Source: Lactarius indigo
Lineage: Eukaryota > Basidiomycota > Agaricomycetes > Russulales > Russulaceae
Direction: 5' to 3'
Length of the DNA: 64,000 bases
NCBI GenBank assembly: GCA_025766275.1
Contig: JAFKAC010000014.1
Coordinates: 1,240,001-1,304,000, forward strand
Part shown: piece by piece, positions 52,296 to 64,000 of the stretch
Numbering within the stretch: position 1 is the first letter of the stretch
Layout: every line of letters starts with the position of its first letter
Program-made: the position numbers and the translations under genes
Notes under the pieces: model-generated
The model's database searches: none
Told to the model about the DNA's origin: nothing
Seen by the model: only the letters and a program-made list of their open reading frames with translations

Positions 52296-53302
52296 TTGAC
52301 CTCAACAAAGGACAGCACTTGATTCCATGGATGTTTTTTTCTTTCTATCATGGAGTGGTTTTCCTTTACGATACGTGCTCAGATGATACCTCTTCGCACC
52401 GTACGGGTTACTGTAGTTCAGTGCACTGAGCAAATGCCTAAAATATTTCAATTTAGCTCGGCGTTTCCCCATGGAATTGATGTGCATGAGAAAGACCGTT
52501 ACCAATGCTTCGACCATGTGATGGTGGAGCCAGATGATAGTCTCCATATGGTAATTGTTGGATGACCTGAAATGTTTAAGCACGAAGAAGTGCACGTGCA
52601 TGTATAGAAGTCCAGCAGGCGGTGAATAAGCGCAGACTATAAAAGATAAGGGCAGTTCGCGCCAACAGCCTCCAGGACCGTCTCGATGTTTGTGCCACCG
52701 ATCAGAATAATGAATCGCTTCGATGATAGTTGTGACGAGTACAGGGTCGAGGGGTAAAGTGAAGAACGATGGATTCAGGTACGGCGCATCGTAACTACCA
52801 TTTTTTGATAATTCCAGTCCTTAGCCCGTTCTACTCACTGGAGAAGCCTCGGCGCCGTTCCACGTCAGAAGAACAAAGGTTTGAGACCTGTGACGAGCGG
52901 GAGAACAGATTAAACGCACAGTTCCATGGAGTTGTCCTTTAGAACCTAGGCCACGGAGCATTAGGGGGAGTTGTGTAGTAACTTTATTAGACCCCCAAAT
53001 AAGCAGAGCCGAGACACGATGCCATTGAAGCAACTGAAGATGATACAACAAATCAATTTAACCTTAACTTGAGTGCCTGTGCTGCCATCACGAGTATTAT
53101 TACGATCAAGAATGTAGCCTGTCGAGAATGCCCGAGGAACCGAATGGTCTTGATCATTACAGTAGATCGCTTTGCATGAGATATAGGCTCACGGGTGAAC
53201 TCCAGTCCAAAGCCCCACTTCAGGAACCTTCGGCGGGAGCGCCCAAAAAGCTAGTCACGAGATTGTGTGTGTCATCACAGTCATTGACCCCCATTGACAC
53301 CC
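52296..53302. other. Intergenic, no gene seen
   Basis: Short frames on both strands without recognisable domains. It lies between the transporter and the isomerase-like gene. Confidence 0.5.
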
Positions 53303-54448
53303 ATGGCCAGCATTCCGGCATATGCTTCTCAGTTCAAGTATATCAACCTGAGCTTTCCTTTCGACAATGTGCTCCATGTCGTACTAAATAGGTCTGTTAC
53401 GTTTACCACATCCGGCCACTCGCCCTGATGGCTGTCCTCCCCGAAACAGGCCACCCGTGAACGCCGTAAACGGAGAGTAAGTGACGTCCTGCGGGGGTGT
53501 TGTGAAGTAATACGCCACTACGGCAGTGTTCACTCAACGCACATAGGTATTGGCTCGAGTACGGCGCAGCATTTGATCGTATCGCCGAGGACCCCACCGT
53601 GCGCGTCGTCGTCCTCTCTTCTGCCCTAGAGAAGGTATTCTCCGCCGGCGTGGATCGTGCGTGGATCACGTCCACTCTCCAGCCACGTTTCTCCTCTAAC
53701 CCTCAAAACCAACCGCAGTATCCGACCTCCTAGCACTCTCTCGGCGCTCAGACCCCGCGCGCCACGCACTCAGCACGCGCACCCACGTCCGGGACTTCCA
53801 GCACGCCATCGGCGCGCCCGCACGCGCACCACAGCCCGTGATCGCCGCCGTGCACGGCGTGGCATTCGGTCTCGCGCTAGACGCGCTCGGCGCGGTCGAC
53901 GTGCGGCTCGCGGCGGCAGACGCGGCGTTCAGCATTAAAGAGGTGGACGTCGGGCTCGCCCCGGACATCGGCACCCTCGCGCGGCTGCCACGCCTCGTTG
54001 GGAACCTGTCGCTGTTCCACGAGCTCGCCCTCACGGGCCGCGTGTTCGGTGCGCAGGACGCGCTGGGCCTCGGGCTCGTCTCGCGCGTCGTCCCTGGTTC
54101 CCGTGATGAGGTCGTGCGCGCCGCGCTCGAACTGGCTCGCGAGATCGCGCGCAAGAGCCCCGTTGCCGTCGTGGGTGTCAAGCGCTTTATCTCCCACGCG
54201 CTCGACCATTCGTGCGTTTTACGTAGCACCAACCAACCCCCTCCGAACGACTGCGGCTGATTGATACTGGGTATAATAGGACCGAAGACGCACTTGAGTA
54301 TCAGGCGACTTGGACGTCGTTCGCACTCCAGAGCAAGGTGCGGATCAATCCGACTAGGGAACTCCGTGCGTACACTCACCATGCGGGATTTATAGGATCT
54401 TATCGAGTCTGCGGCGGCGGCGAGACGGAAGCAAACCATTACATATGA
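53303..54448 (+). CDS. Enoyl-CoA hydratase/isomerase family, dienoyl-CoA isomerase-like
   Basis: Exons 53303-53391, 53450-53476, 53547-53656, 53719-54211 and 54280-54448. It reads MASIPAYASQFKYINLSFP, RPPVNAVNGEYWLEYGAAFD, VRVVVLSSALEKVFSAGVD, PVIAAVHGVAFGLALDALGA, then FSIKEVDVGLAPDIGTLARL and EDALEYQATWTSFALQSK. The EVDVGLAPDIGTL block is characteristic of delta3,5-delta2,4-dienoyl-CoA isomerase of fatty-acid beta-oxidation. The oxyanion glycine run usually read GGGVDL is GLALDAL here. The C-terminus past ALQSK is unusual (about 30 residues ending NHYI). The 3' part also exists as an inverted copy at 63186-63730. Confidence 0.8.
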
Positions 54449-57400
54449 TGACCTGGCGGCACCAATAAAACACGATAAGGCGAAGTTGTAAAACCCATCA
54501 TAATATTGGATCCGTAGAGTCAGACACACGGTACTGTATCGCCAAAGACGATATACTTTTGGGGTGGAGAGACACAACGGAGGGAATATACGTGAATCCG
54601 AATTACAAAGTCGGAGGCTTTTACTTCGCCGCCGCCAGTATCTGTTCCCGAGATTGCTTCTCGTTACCTTCGACATCCCTTCATGCCCTCAAGAAAACGT
54701 ATTGTTCTCACCAGGTGGACACGGTTCTTCGATGGTTGGGTAAACCGCATGGAGGACTACATAGCTTGGGAGCTGGGGAGGAGGCTGACTGGGATGGCCA
54801 GCTGGCGGGGCAGACTTTCCCGTACTGTATGCGCAAACAAAATGTGCTTGCCACTTCAATTACGACGGAAGAAAAAGTCCAGCAACGCACAACCCCTATC
54901 GAGCCTCAGCCTCAAAGACACCCTGCCATCTTACAGAGGTGAGCCCGTGTAAAGCACACGAGCGTTCAGTGCGCATGGTCGCTGCTGCGAGCTCGATCAC
55001 CCAATCCCCCCAACGCAGAGAGGCACGAGGCCATACACGATGCCATGGACTGCACTAATAACGCGCTCGGAAACGGCACGGAGAGAAACCCCAGTTAGCC
55101 CTGTCGAGTGTAGAACTAAGCGTCTTGAGGTTATCATAGCCGTTCTGTGTTTGGAGCGAGGCACAAGCGATGGCATAGAACATAGTCGAACGGACGAGGC
55201 AACGGCACCGGCACGTGCTCATCCCATTTTTCCGACTTCCATCCGACCCGGTTCAACAACTCTTCCTTCGCCCACACGCCACATACATCCAGGGACCGAG
55301 ATGTGGCCCCACGCCTTCCGACGCCCACATCGGATCGCTCCGGATGCGCTCCGTCGCGACCTCGCCTCGGACATGTAGACCCCTTCGTCCCCGATCGAGA
55401 GGCACTTCGTGCTTCCGCTCAGTCTCTATTTTTTTCCGATTTTGTTTGTTTATGTTGCCAACTGTTGGTATGCACAATGCTGACAATGGTTCGCTGTGTC
55501 ACCTGCTGGTCCCTTTCCTTCCTGGCGTCCACACCCTGACGGAGAGAACTAGTGGCTAAGATGTAGACAACTAGGGACATCTCTCGACAGGTTGAATTTC
55601 AGGCACAGCAGTAGGGATATTTCCCCCTGGATTTTAGCGATTTGTTAGGCCAAAAACCGTTACTACCCGACCGTGGATTATCAGGTGCCAGTAGCCAGCA
55701 CCATCATTGGTTCTCCTTCAAGCTCAAAGTTCAACCCCATTCCTGTCGTTCCTTTTTTTGTGATGCCACACAGTAACCACTAAAAGGCTTTCTGAACCAC
55801 CTGTCAAAACCCGGCGCGCCGGCGGCTATCTTGGTAGACTTGAGCATTCGTTCTCAGCGAAATGGCGAGATGATGGCATGGATACCTGGTTCTTGATATC
55901 TATAACGTTGTCGGCATTGGAGCGAAGCTGTACGAGTAGTCATCCGAAAGCCCTGTCCCCAGAGTCTGGCCCGTATGGAAGTTGCTGACTTCGGATTTCT
56001 CGGTTTGCTGAGAAGCTTGAAATGCGCTGAGAACGATTGGAGCCGTGTCGTGACCCAGAGTACTTTTCCCTGGCGTGGATGGGTTTATCGATGGCTCGTG
56101 ACTCATTCATCGATTCGCTTTAGATGTTACATTTCTTGCGTTGTGCTACCCGCTGATTGCGACCCTTCTAGAAAGTCCTACCCGTTCATCAAGTACGGTT
56201 CATACGTGGCGGCGCACACGCCCCCGTACTTTTCAACGGTAGCTGTCATGAAATATTGGGGGGCGCCTTATGTCAGAACGGACTCGCTTGGAGGGTCTTG
56301 CAGCACACAGCGAGGAAAAGAGGGGGCATATACGCCGCATTGTTCAAGTCACACCTGCCAGTACTCGATGACTTTTCCAAGGGAACCTCCTGATCCGCGT
56401 CAACATACGGAAAAGGCCAGAGGTATGTATCATCTACCATTTTTGCCCTATGGCCCAGCACCCCCATGTTCTAGGGTTTCTTCCTCCCGACGACGCCATT
56501 TGCGAAGGTCACCGTGACGGGTTATGCCCTCAATCGCTCCATTTTCTCCCTGCAGCATTCAAAAGGACTGAGTGTCATTTCCGTCGATGAAGAGGTGAAA
56601 CGTAGATCTGAGAGCAGGATATAACTTGGGGGTTGTGACGCTCAGGGCGTATGTCATGTTGCATTCTTACATTTCACTGAGAGCGCATACAGTGGCATCC
56701 GCTAGGGATATGGGGGCACATTGGAAATGTTGCTTCGATGATGGCACACAGATCGGTCGTAAAGGTGACAACCTGTCGGGTATCTTCATTGTATTTGATG
56801 GCGCACAATCATTGGCGGTGGGGCCTCTTGACTGGAGTACCAATCAGAAATTTCACCGAACTTCGCCGAACACTTCATTCGTTGGAATGACGTTCCTCGT
56901 TTTCAGATTTCCTCTCCGCCATCAACAATATTTCGCAGTTCGCAGTGCAGAGGGGTGGACACTCATCGCTCCTATGGTGTGGAAATATGCTCGGGCTACC
57001 CAAGATCACCGAATGGAAGTGATGGTCTACGCTTCCTTTCAGTGATCCTGGGTTTAACCAACTGGTACAGAAACGACAGGATTCTTGGTGAATATGAAAC
57101 TATCTACGACGTCACCTCCAGGGAATGCATCGTGCACATGGGCCACACATCGTAAGTCGTGCCTCACAGTTACCTTCAGCACACTCTTACTCTTGCTTCT
57201 TTCCCAGTCTATGATCGCGATGAACGCGATATAATCCTTAGCGTTGTTATCCAGTAGTAACTTTGCAGGCTAGATGACTCCTCTGGCCCGACCGGCTATA
57301 ACTTACGACTGATCAAGAGTGCGCTATTTTTTCTCGGCACTTGGCTTTGGACACCAATTCACCAATTGCACAACGTTCGTCATCACGGATCCCATGAGGG

Positions 57401-58280
57401 ATTATGATGTAGCATTCGCGTCTGCATAGAGAGTATTGGCTCGGATGCGACGATTCCGAGCCCATACTCTCGAAGGCGGCGTCCCTCATCATGAAGGGTA
57501 ACTATAATTTCGACCTACCCGGTGCTCTTCTGAACGCTCTTGATCATCGAAAATGTATGCGCTAAAGCTGGCTGACTTAGAATCGTCGAGTCCTCCAATG
57601 TTGTGGGATCGGCGCCAGTGGACGGTGTTCAAGTTGTAGCGATCGAACTATGCGCGAGCGCGGAAGCTGGAAAGTTGGTTATGAAAGCAGTGGTACAAGG
57701 GGTAATAGATGGACTGGAAACGGTCTAGCCTAAGGGAAGTCGCAGAGTTTTCATGGTGTGATATACTTATGGTGCCTGGCGGTTAGAGTGGGCGCACCTG
57801 TGCCTCTCCTCGTGCCGCTCGGACACCACGCGCTCGCACTTACTCCGGGGATGTATCCTGATGACAGTCACCCTCAATGGGGCCGGGCAAAGCGTCCACT
57901 ATTCAAACAGCAGTAGAACTGCTGGTATCTCCAAGCCGGGCCACCACTTAGTGAATTTCTCAAACAATCCTCGACGGGATAGCTCGTGCGGTCCCATGTC
58001 GGCAGGATCGACACGAATCCCTACGTCCCAACCCTCGGTATTGTTTTTTTAATTTAAAGATGAGTGGACGACAAAGAGGAGCCAGGCAACGACGGACCTA
58101 AGGATAGTCGCGCACTATATTGTGCGTGAATGTTTGGATCGTACGAGGTACGGTATTGGTCGATCATTCGCTTTACAATATGATCTGGTCTGTGGGACAT
58201 ATCACGTCCAAATTACGTAAATATGCGAAGGAGGGGTTACTTTAACTAACACAAATCTCCCGTTATTCGTAGCGTAACTA
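54449..58280. other. 3.8-kb stretch without a recognised gene
   Basis: The longest plus-strand frames (55975-56517 and 56626-57045) show no domain I know. The second has a fragment FRFPLRHQQYFAVRSAEGWT that looks protein-like but could not be placed. The 54683-54952 frame is rich in Arg and Lys and probably chance. Confidence 0.4.
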
Positions 58281-61200
58281 TTATTGCCCTGCATGTAGTT
58301 GTGTGCTGTGTTCAGTCAACACTTGCGCAATCTCGTCGTTTCGATTGTCCGACGCCACCTAAAACGGGGTCGTTCCATCCTCGTCCTCAGCGTCTACATT
58401 TGCGCCATGGTCGAGAAGCAGCCGCACGACCTCTGCTTCCCCCCACCTGGATGATGCCATGCGCAACGGGGTCGTATATTTCTTGTCCTTTGCGTTTACA
58501 TCTGCACCGTGGTCGAGTAGCAGGCGTACGATCTCTGTATTCCCATTGGATGCTGTCAAGTGCAGCGGTGTTGCGTCTTCATTGTCCTTTATGTCCACAT
58601 CCGCACCGTGCTCCAGTAACAACCGCACAACGCCAGGATAGTCACCTTTTTCGTTTGAATTCTCGGATACTCGATGCAATGGAGTTCGACCACTGTCGCA
58701 TCGAGAATTTACACCTGCCTTGTGTTCAAGTAGCATCTGAGAAACGTCAGCGTATCCATTCCATGTGGATTGATGCAGTGGGGTCCAAAGGTTATCTTGG
58801 CGGGAATCCACGTCGGCACCATGGTCAAGGAGGAATTGCCCCATTTTGAGGTGTCTCTCTATTGCCGCAAATTGCAGCGGTGAGCGCTGGTACGCGCCTC
58901 TAACATCCACATCGCCACCGCGCTCAAGGAGGACCTGTGCTACTTCGACGTGATTCCGGGCCGACGCTGCGTGTAGTGCCGCTCCGCGGCCACCACCATA
59001 AGCGTTGACATGCTGAGGATACTCGATGAGAAGGTGTTCTACGAGCCTATGGAATCCGCACAAGGCGGCATAGTACAGTGGCCTCGCCATAGGCTCCTCG
59101 ATGGGGTCGGACTTCCAGTTCATGTCTTCTACATTGTGTAGCCGAACCCATGTAGCGAAGTGTGACTTGCTTGGGTCGAAGAGTTGTTGCATCCCTCCTT
59201 GTACTCGTGATAATCCCTTGTCGACCTGGGCATGGGCCATCCAGTGTTGAGCAGCGTAAGTGGCCAGAGGGAAGCTGTTCTGATAATGATCCACTGAATC
59301 AGATCTAGCGTTGTCGTTGTCCAAAGATAGCAGGGTACCAAGACAAGCTTGTGCGAGGAGTGTATGGGCAGGTACAAGGGGAATATGATAGTGGGCGGCA
59401 TCTCCGTGCGAAGTGGCGAGGCGGTCCGAGGTCAGGAATTCCTTCACCGAAAAGTGGGAAAATTGCACCACTCGGGAACCATCGTCCTCAACGACAGTGA
59501 TCAAACTAGAGCAAGTCGACAGCACAGCTCGTTCATGGTCATTCCACCGCCAATTCGGGTCCACCTTCGGGATCCCTCCCTCTGCCCCATCGAAGTCATA
59601 CGCAAGCAGTTCAGCGAGCTCCTCGACACGGAGCGGCCGGATGGCCACTGTAAGACATTGCAACAGGCGATGTGCGTGGTCCCTACTTGGTCTCTTGATT
59701 TCCTTCAGTATCCGCTCGTACGTCTCGTCCAGTGATTCGGGTAACTCCTCGAGGGTGCGCCGGACACTCGCTGGCAGACAATCCTGCAGCGCCTCCAGCT
59801 GACAGAAAACCCAACGAAACCTATTCGGCGACATCAGTAAACCGTCATAGATGTAGGAAAATATCATTACATTCCGTCGGCTCTCTCAGAGAGCGTCTCA
59901 ATAACAAGGGTTTTCTCATCTTCCCTCCACCTACTCATCATCGTATCTGAGTCCGAGTAAACCACAGATTTGATGTAATCGGCGATATCCTTTTTTTGAC
60001 CGATCTCGTCATGAAGGGAGACCGAATGCGACGCCAGCGGCCCAAGACCGGCTTTGATGTCGGTCTCGGGTCGACTGGTGATACAAACGCGGAGATTCGG
60101 TAGGCGGAGGCCAAGTAATTCTTTCACGAGTTCAATGACTCGTGCGCGCGCGGACGGGATCCCGGACGTGATGGGACATTCATCGAGCGCATCGAGGATG
60201 AGATAAGTTGGGTTCTGATCCAAGAGCGCTAGCATCTCCTTCAGGCATCGTACCAAAACACCATCGCCGGGTTTTTCCGCGCCATTGTCGTGTGCGACAT
60301 AAAGACGGTAGAGTATCTCGCAACAGGCGTCAGACCGGGCGGAGAGCTGGTAGACGAGAGAGAGGAGGAGATCGTGTCGAGTTTGCTTGTCTGTGTCCCG
60401 AAAATCGAAGTAGAAGTATGCGACGGATGCCAGTCTGGCTTCCCGCAAGATAAAGGCATCTTGGATGATCGAGGAGCTAGGCGGAAATGAGTCCCTTCGA
60501 GATTAAAAACTAGTTTTGGAGCAACGAACCAAAGTATACTCTTCCCAGCTCCCGCTATGAAAAGATGGCACTATAAGGAAAACGCCTAGGTAGGAGGAAG
60601 AAAGGGCGTACGTTTCCCGTGGATCCACAATAGGGACCCGGCGGACTTCCATTCTTTTATTTTATTTCCTTCAAAGAACCACTCCGCCGTTTGCCTGTGA
60701 GAGGCTTCGCATGCGATGTTATGATTCGTGGACGGATCCGGTGGAGAGACCCATTTTCGAAGCTCCTGTCGCATTTGGGTCCCTGTAAGATCATACAAGC
60801 CTTTGAGTAAATGCATCGAGTAATATAAGGGGATCACCAACACTTGACGCTGTCTACGCTGCTCACTGCTTGTTGTAGGATAGCCTTGGCATCCTTTGCC
60901 GCCGCTTTTGCCTCCTTTCCATCTACCGCATAGGCTATACTCAGAACGTCTCAACAGCTAGCCGAGCGCAAACTACCTACCATCAATAACTTGTGTAACC
61001 TTGTTCTCGACATTGTGCGCGATCTTCAGGAGTTGTGCAGCTGCCATCCGGGCCTCTTCCTGTGTTAGTTTATCAAGGCGCTTGAGCGCGTCCTCGAGCT
61101 CAGTCCTCCCGGCCAGCTTCTTGAAATACTTCTCTGAGTAACAAAAACGATGAGACTTTTCTGCCACCCCGGTCAGATCTACGTACTTGTTCGTCCTTGC

Positions 61201-61843
61201 TTAACTTCCTTTGTCGAAATCGCGAGAATGCCGAGCACTTCGACCATTATCTTCACGATTATGTCTGTCATTGCTGCCGTTGGTGGCACCTCGGTGTACG
61301 TCTCGAGTCGTCTGAAGAAGTTTTCGACACGTTCGAAGACATCGACGAGCGCATCTTGGCTCTCTCTGACATCTTTTGCCGCCTGAGATCCCAGGAATAT
61401 CAAATATCAGAACGGTGCATGATGGCGATCGGGTCGAGAAACATGCTCACTAAAAGGAGAATACCGGCACCAGCGAAGATTACTTTCGCAGGCGAAAACA
61501 CCTGGGAGATAATTGTCAGCACATAGGATGTTACACGAGCTTGTTCGTCGAGACTTACCAGGCCGACTCCCTCTCCAAGCGTCGCGGAAAAGGCATAGAG
61601 GACATTAACAGTCGGATCGAGCCACCTGGTCAACCTCTCGTCGGCACTCCGAGATTGTTCAAACTCCTGAACTTGGTCCTGAAGAACGGTCAGAATGGCA
61701 GCAGGAGAGTCGCAGCTTTGCAATTGGGCGGCAAGTGGGTGTGAGAGAAGGTCTTTTTTAGTTTGTTTCTCATACGCTTTGAGGGAAGCGTGGAAAATAG
61801 ATTGAAAATTGGAAAGGGAAGCGGATGTCGAGGGAGTTGACAT
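58281..61843 (-). CDS. Goodbye-NACHT-ankyrin receptor (fungal NLR), premature TAG near the end
   Basis: Starts MSTPSTSASLSNFQSIFHAS at 61843. The N-terminal fungal STAND Goodbye domain (LSHPLAAQLQSCDSPAAIL, LDPTVNVLYAFSATLGEGVG, YTEVPPTAAMTDIIVKIM) is spread over several exons. A linker contains LRKWVSPPDPSTNHNIA and SLLWIHGK. The NACHT NTPase has its P-loop GKPGAGKS rebuilt across an intron (about 60520-60610), YFYFDFRDTDKQ, Walker B LILDALDECP and a CITSRPE sensor. After an intron comes ADGM-FRWVFCQLEALQDCLP, then VVQFSHFSVKEFLTS. At least six ankyrin repeats follow (LLLEHGADVDIKDNEDATPL type). TAG at 58359-58361 stops the last repeat at TTPF. The frame then continues VASDNRNDEIAQVLTEHS to TAA at 58281-58283, so the TAG looks like recent CAG to TAG damage. 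Such receptors sense non-self and can trigger cell death. Confidence 0.88.
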
Positions 61844-63185
61844 GGGAGGCGGCGACTACTGACGAGGAAGTGATCCACAGGAAAATGGTGATGGGTAGAC
61901 TAGAGCTATAATCGTCGATTCGGATGTGCACAGCCTCGTAACCGCCAGGCGTCGACGTGTTAGCCTCGATAGGATAAATAGACGCCCTACTGCCTGTCAA
62001 TCAGATAACTGGACACTCATATTCACTCGCGGCGGTGTGCAAACCCTGACAGGCTAGAGGGACCATTCGTCTTGTAGCGCGGCTCGGAGGCCTGATGCTA
62101 CAGGGCCACGGTCACCACTGGTGCCAATCACGGTCCCAATGGTGTTGAGTTTGGTGACTCAGGCTGCAACTCGCGCAAGCAGTCCGACTCAGACTCGGAC
62201 CTGTTATGGAGAATTCCCCTGACCTAAAACTCGACCACGTTCGATAGTCCGGAGTTGGTAGATCAAGTCATCGCACTGGCTCAACCAACGGCGGTTCAAA
62301 CACTGCAGAGCCCCTTGACGGTATCTCCTTTGTTGTGGTTTACCTAGGTGACAAGAGTTGTCTTCCGCTGCACCAGTGCATCAACAACGAGGACCACCGT
62401 CCACCCCTGTGACTGCCAGCCAGTCATGAAGGCCAGAGAGAGCTGCTGGTCAAGGTTTACTCGTCCAGCAACCTCGACGTCAATTTATCATCGGATGGAA
62501 TCAGGGATCGTGCGAATGACATGGACCCCGACGCCGAGCTCTTCATGAAGGCGGACCCGCAACAACTTGAAGTCAGCCTGCAGTTTCCCATTTCATTCAG
62601 ATCGTGTTTAAGCCCAGAGAAAAGAAGTCATCTGTCGAGCAGCAGATATCAACTAGCGTAGAGATCGAGACCCTCGAATAACCTGCATTTGGCGACATCG
62701 TACGATTCCTGGAGTGCTTGACACCAACGAACTCTCGCGTCCGGTGCACGCCGGTGACTGCCATTCCCTCTACTTTCCAAGTTAGTCCACCCCGCCGCAC
62801 GCCTCCGTACATCTCCCTGTCCGCTGCGAGCGGCGGCATGCGTGCCAAGAGCATCTGCCGCTCGCGCAAGGAGGCCGAAACGCCAGCGCGGGCCTGGAGG
62901 AGCAGTGAGTACGTGAAAGCAGGTCTCCCACGCGAGCGGTGCCGTGGCCCCTTTCATAATAAAAACTGTGAAAAGAAGGACTCAAATTACACTCAGTTTG
63001 GTCTTTCATTTGTCACTTTTGTCTCTTATCCATAGTCTCAACACGCTACGCTTCCGTTTTTCGCTTGCGTTCCGGATACACGCCTTGTCTTTACACCCCC
63101 ATTTCTTCCATATCCATCGCGGCAATTGCGAGGACCGCGTATCAGCTTTTTTGCTTGTCATAGATACGAAACAGATTGGAAACAG
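61844..63185. other. Region upstream of the NLR, no gene recognised
   Basis: It contains the NLR promoter side. From 62050 on there are decayed-looking frames (for example KVYSSSNLDVNLSSDGIRDR near 62460) that suggest an old coding relic I cannot name. Confidence 0.35.
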
Positions 63186-63730
63186 ATATGTAATGGTTTG
63201 CTTCTGCCTCGCCGCCGCCGCAGACTCGATAGGATCCTATAAATCCCACATGGTGAGTGTACGCACCAGGGTTGCCTACTCAGACTGATCCGCACCTTGG
63301 TCTGGAGGGCGACGTCCAAGTCGCCTGATGCTCAAGTGCATCTTCGGTCCTATTATACCCAGTATCAATCAGCCGCAGTCGTTCGGAGGGGTGGTGCTAC
63401 GTAAATGCACGAATGGTCGAGCGCGTGGGAGATAAAGCGCTTGACACCCACGGTGGCAACGGGGCTCTTGCGCGCGATCTCGCGGGCCAGTTCGAGGGCG
63501 GCGCGCACGACCTCATCACGGGAACCAGGGACGACGCGCGAGACGAGCCCGAGGCCCAGCACGTCCTGCGCACCGAACACGCGGCCCGTGAGGGCGAGCT
63601 CGTGGAACAGCGACAGGTTCCCAACGAGGCGTGGCAGCCGTGCGAGGGTGCCGATGTCCGGGGCGAGCCCGACGTCCACCTCCTTGATGCTGAACGCCGC
63701 GTCTGCCGCCGTGAGCCGCACGTCGACCGC
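63186..63730 (-). pseudogene. Inverted partial copy of the dienoyl-CoA isomerase-like gene
   Basis: The reverse complement matches about 53892-54445, covering the last part of exon 4, the following intron and exon 5. It reads FSIKEVDVGLAPDIGTLARL and continues to the HALDHS splice site. The N-terminal half is absent. The copy is very close to the parent, with scattered changes such as VAVVGVK to VATVGVK, an indel near 63300 and a shortened intron. It begins at CGGTCGACGTGCGGCTC and stops at ACATAT, with unrelated sequence on both sides. Confidence 0.85.
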
Positions 63731-63767
63731 TTTGCCAACGCTTCTTTCGTCGACCAGTGACCTGGTC

Positions 63768-64000
63768 GTTCTCCGGCTTTTCGACATATCTTACAATGGT
63801 GGCATTGCGCCGGAGAAACTCGTCGCGTGTCTGGCCACACTGACCAAGCTTGAAACCCTTTTCATGGAATTCCGCAGTTGGCACCTCCGCATTCAAAGTT
63901 CGCCGGTCCCCCCGACGCGGTCAGTCTTTCCCGCTCTTACGACATTCGGGTTCCGGGGTGCTAGCGAGTACCTGGACGATTTCGTGGACCAGATCGACGC
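63768..64000 (+). CDS. Partial Agaricomycete leucine-rich/F-box-type protein
   Basis: The frame through 63783 reads LVVLRLFDISYNGGIAPEKL, LATLTKLETLFMEF and SVFPALTTFGFRGASEYLDD, and is still open at the right edge. This resembles the repeat region of large mushroom families of F-box-linked leucine-rich proteins (pattern ..PEal.aclaaL..LetL.leF.., then RtvLPaLt.F.F.G.seYLedl). The start lies to the left of, or was removed by, the inverted isomerase fragment; no start codon is assigned. Confidence 0.6.

Noticed and set aside
53696..54676. 326-codon open frame on the minus strand
   Set aside because: It is antisense to the GC-rich exons of the isomerase-like gene, which has a full exon structure and conserved motifs on the plus strand. 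The minus frame is low in complexity (Arg/Ser/Ala-rich).

Overview
The window reads as nuclear DNA of a mushroom-forming basidiomycete (Agaricomycetes). The evidence is many short GT-AG introns of about 50-75 bp, a TET/JBP-type 2-oxoglutarate oxygenase of the kind expanded in these fungi, chromodomain Ty3/gypsy retrotransposons, a DUF6589 relic, a Goodbye-NACHT-ankyrin receptor, sedolisin proteases and acetate transporters of the GPR1/FUN34/YaaH family. The species cannot be told from sequence alone. Roughly half of the window is mobile DNA.

Layout. Positions 1-3150, 10977-16227 and 24053-26290 form one accessory island, now cut apart by retrotransposons. It carries a TET/JBP-like gene (minus), a large multi-exon gene of unknown function (plus, split by element A), a cysteine-cluster/acidic gene (minus), a gene with tandem peptide repeats (plus) and a minisatellite with a ~44-bp monomer. 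The island is saturated with the 7-mer CTGCCGA/TCGGCAG in both orientations and in all reading frames, unlike the retrotransposons beside it. Element A (3151-10976) and element B (16228-24052) are young, full-length Ty3/gypsy chromoviruses. From 26290 to 39997 lies an older, 5'-truncated element D. It was invaded by a 504-bp solo LTR (28481-28984) and by the nearly complete element C1 (30320-38225); both insertions have perfect 5-bp target duplications. D's right LTR abuts a decayed DUF6589 gene (39998-42062).

The right third is mostly host-like: a sedolisin (S53) gene with a decayed tandem copy, a divergent pair of GPR1/FUN34/YaaH transporters, a dienoyl-CoA isomerase-like gene, an NLR-type receptor, an inverted partial copy of the isomerase gene, and the start of an Agaricomycete leucine-rich/F-box-type protein running off the right edge.

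How the retrotransposons work, as read here. Families A, B and C share one design: a TATA-like box, then 33-34 nt later an 11-mer that is repeated as its reverse complement 2 nt after the left LTR (Tf1/sushi-type self-priming). A GTG in strong initiation context follows 19-21 nt after the LTR, and a gag frame with no in-frame ATG for about 130-180 codons. Gag ends at a -1 slippery heptamer leading into pol (protease, RT, RNase H, integrase, chromodomain). Last comes a conserved post-pol module, fused to pol in A and B and separate in C/D. Every difference between paired LTRs of A, B and C1 lies at a CpG, which points to methylation-driven decay.
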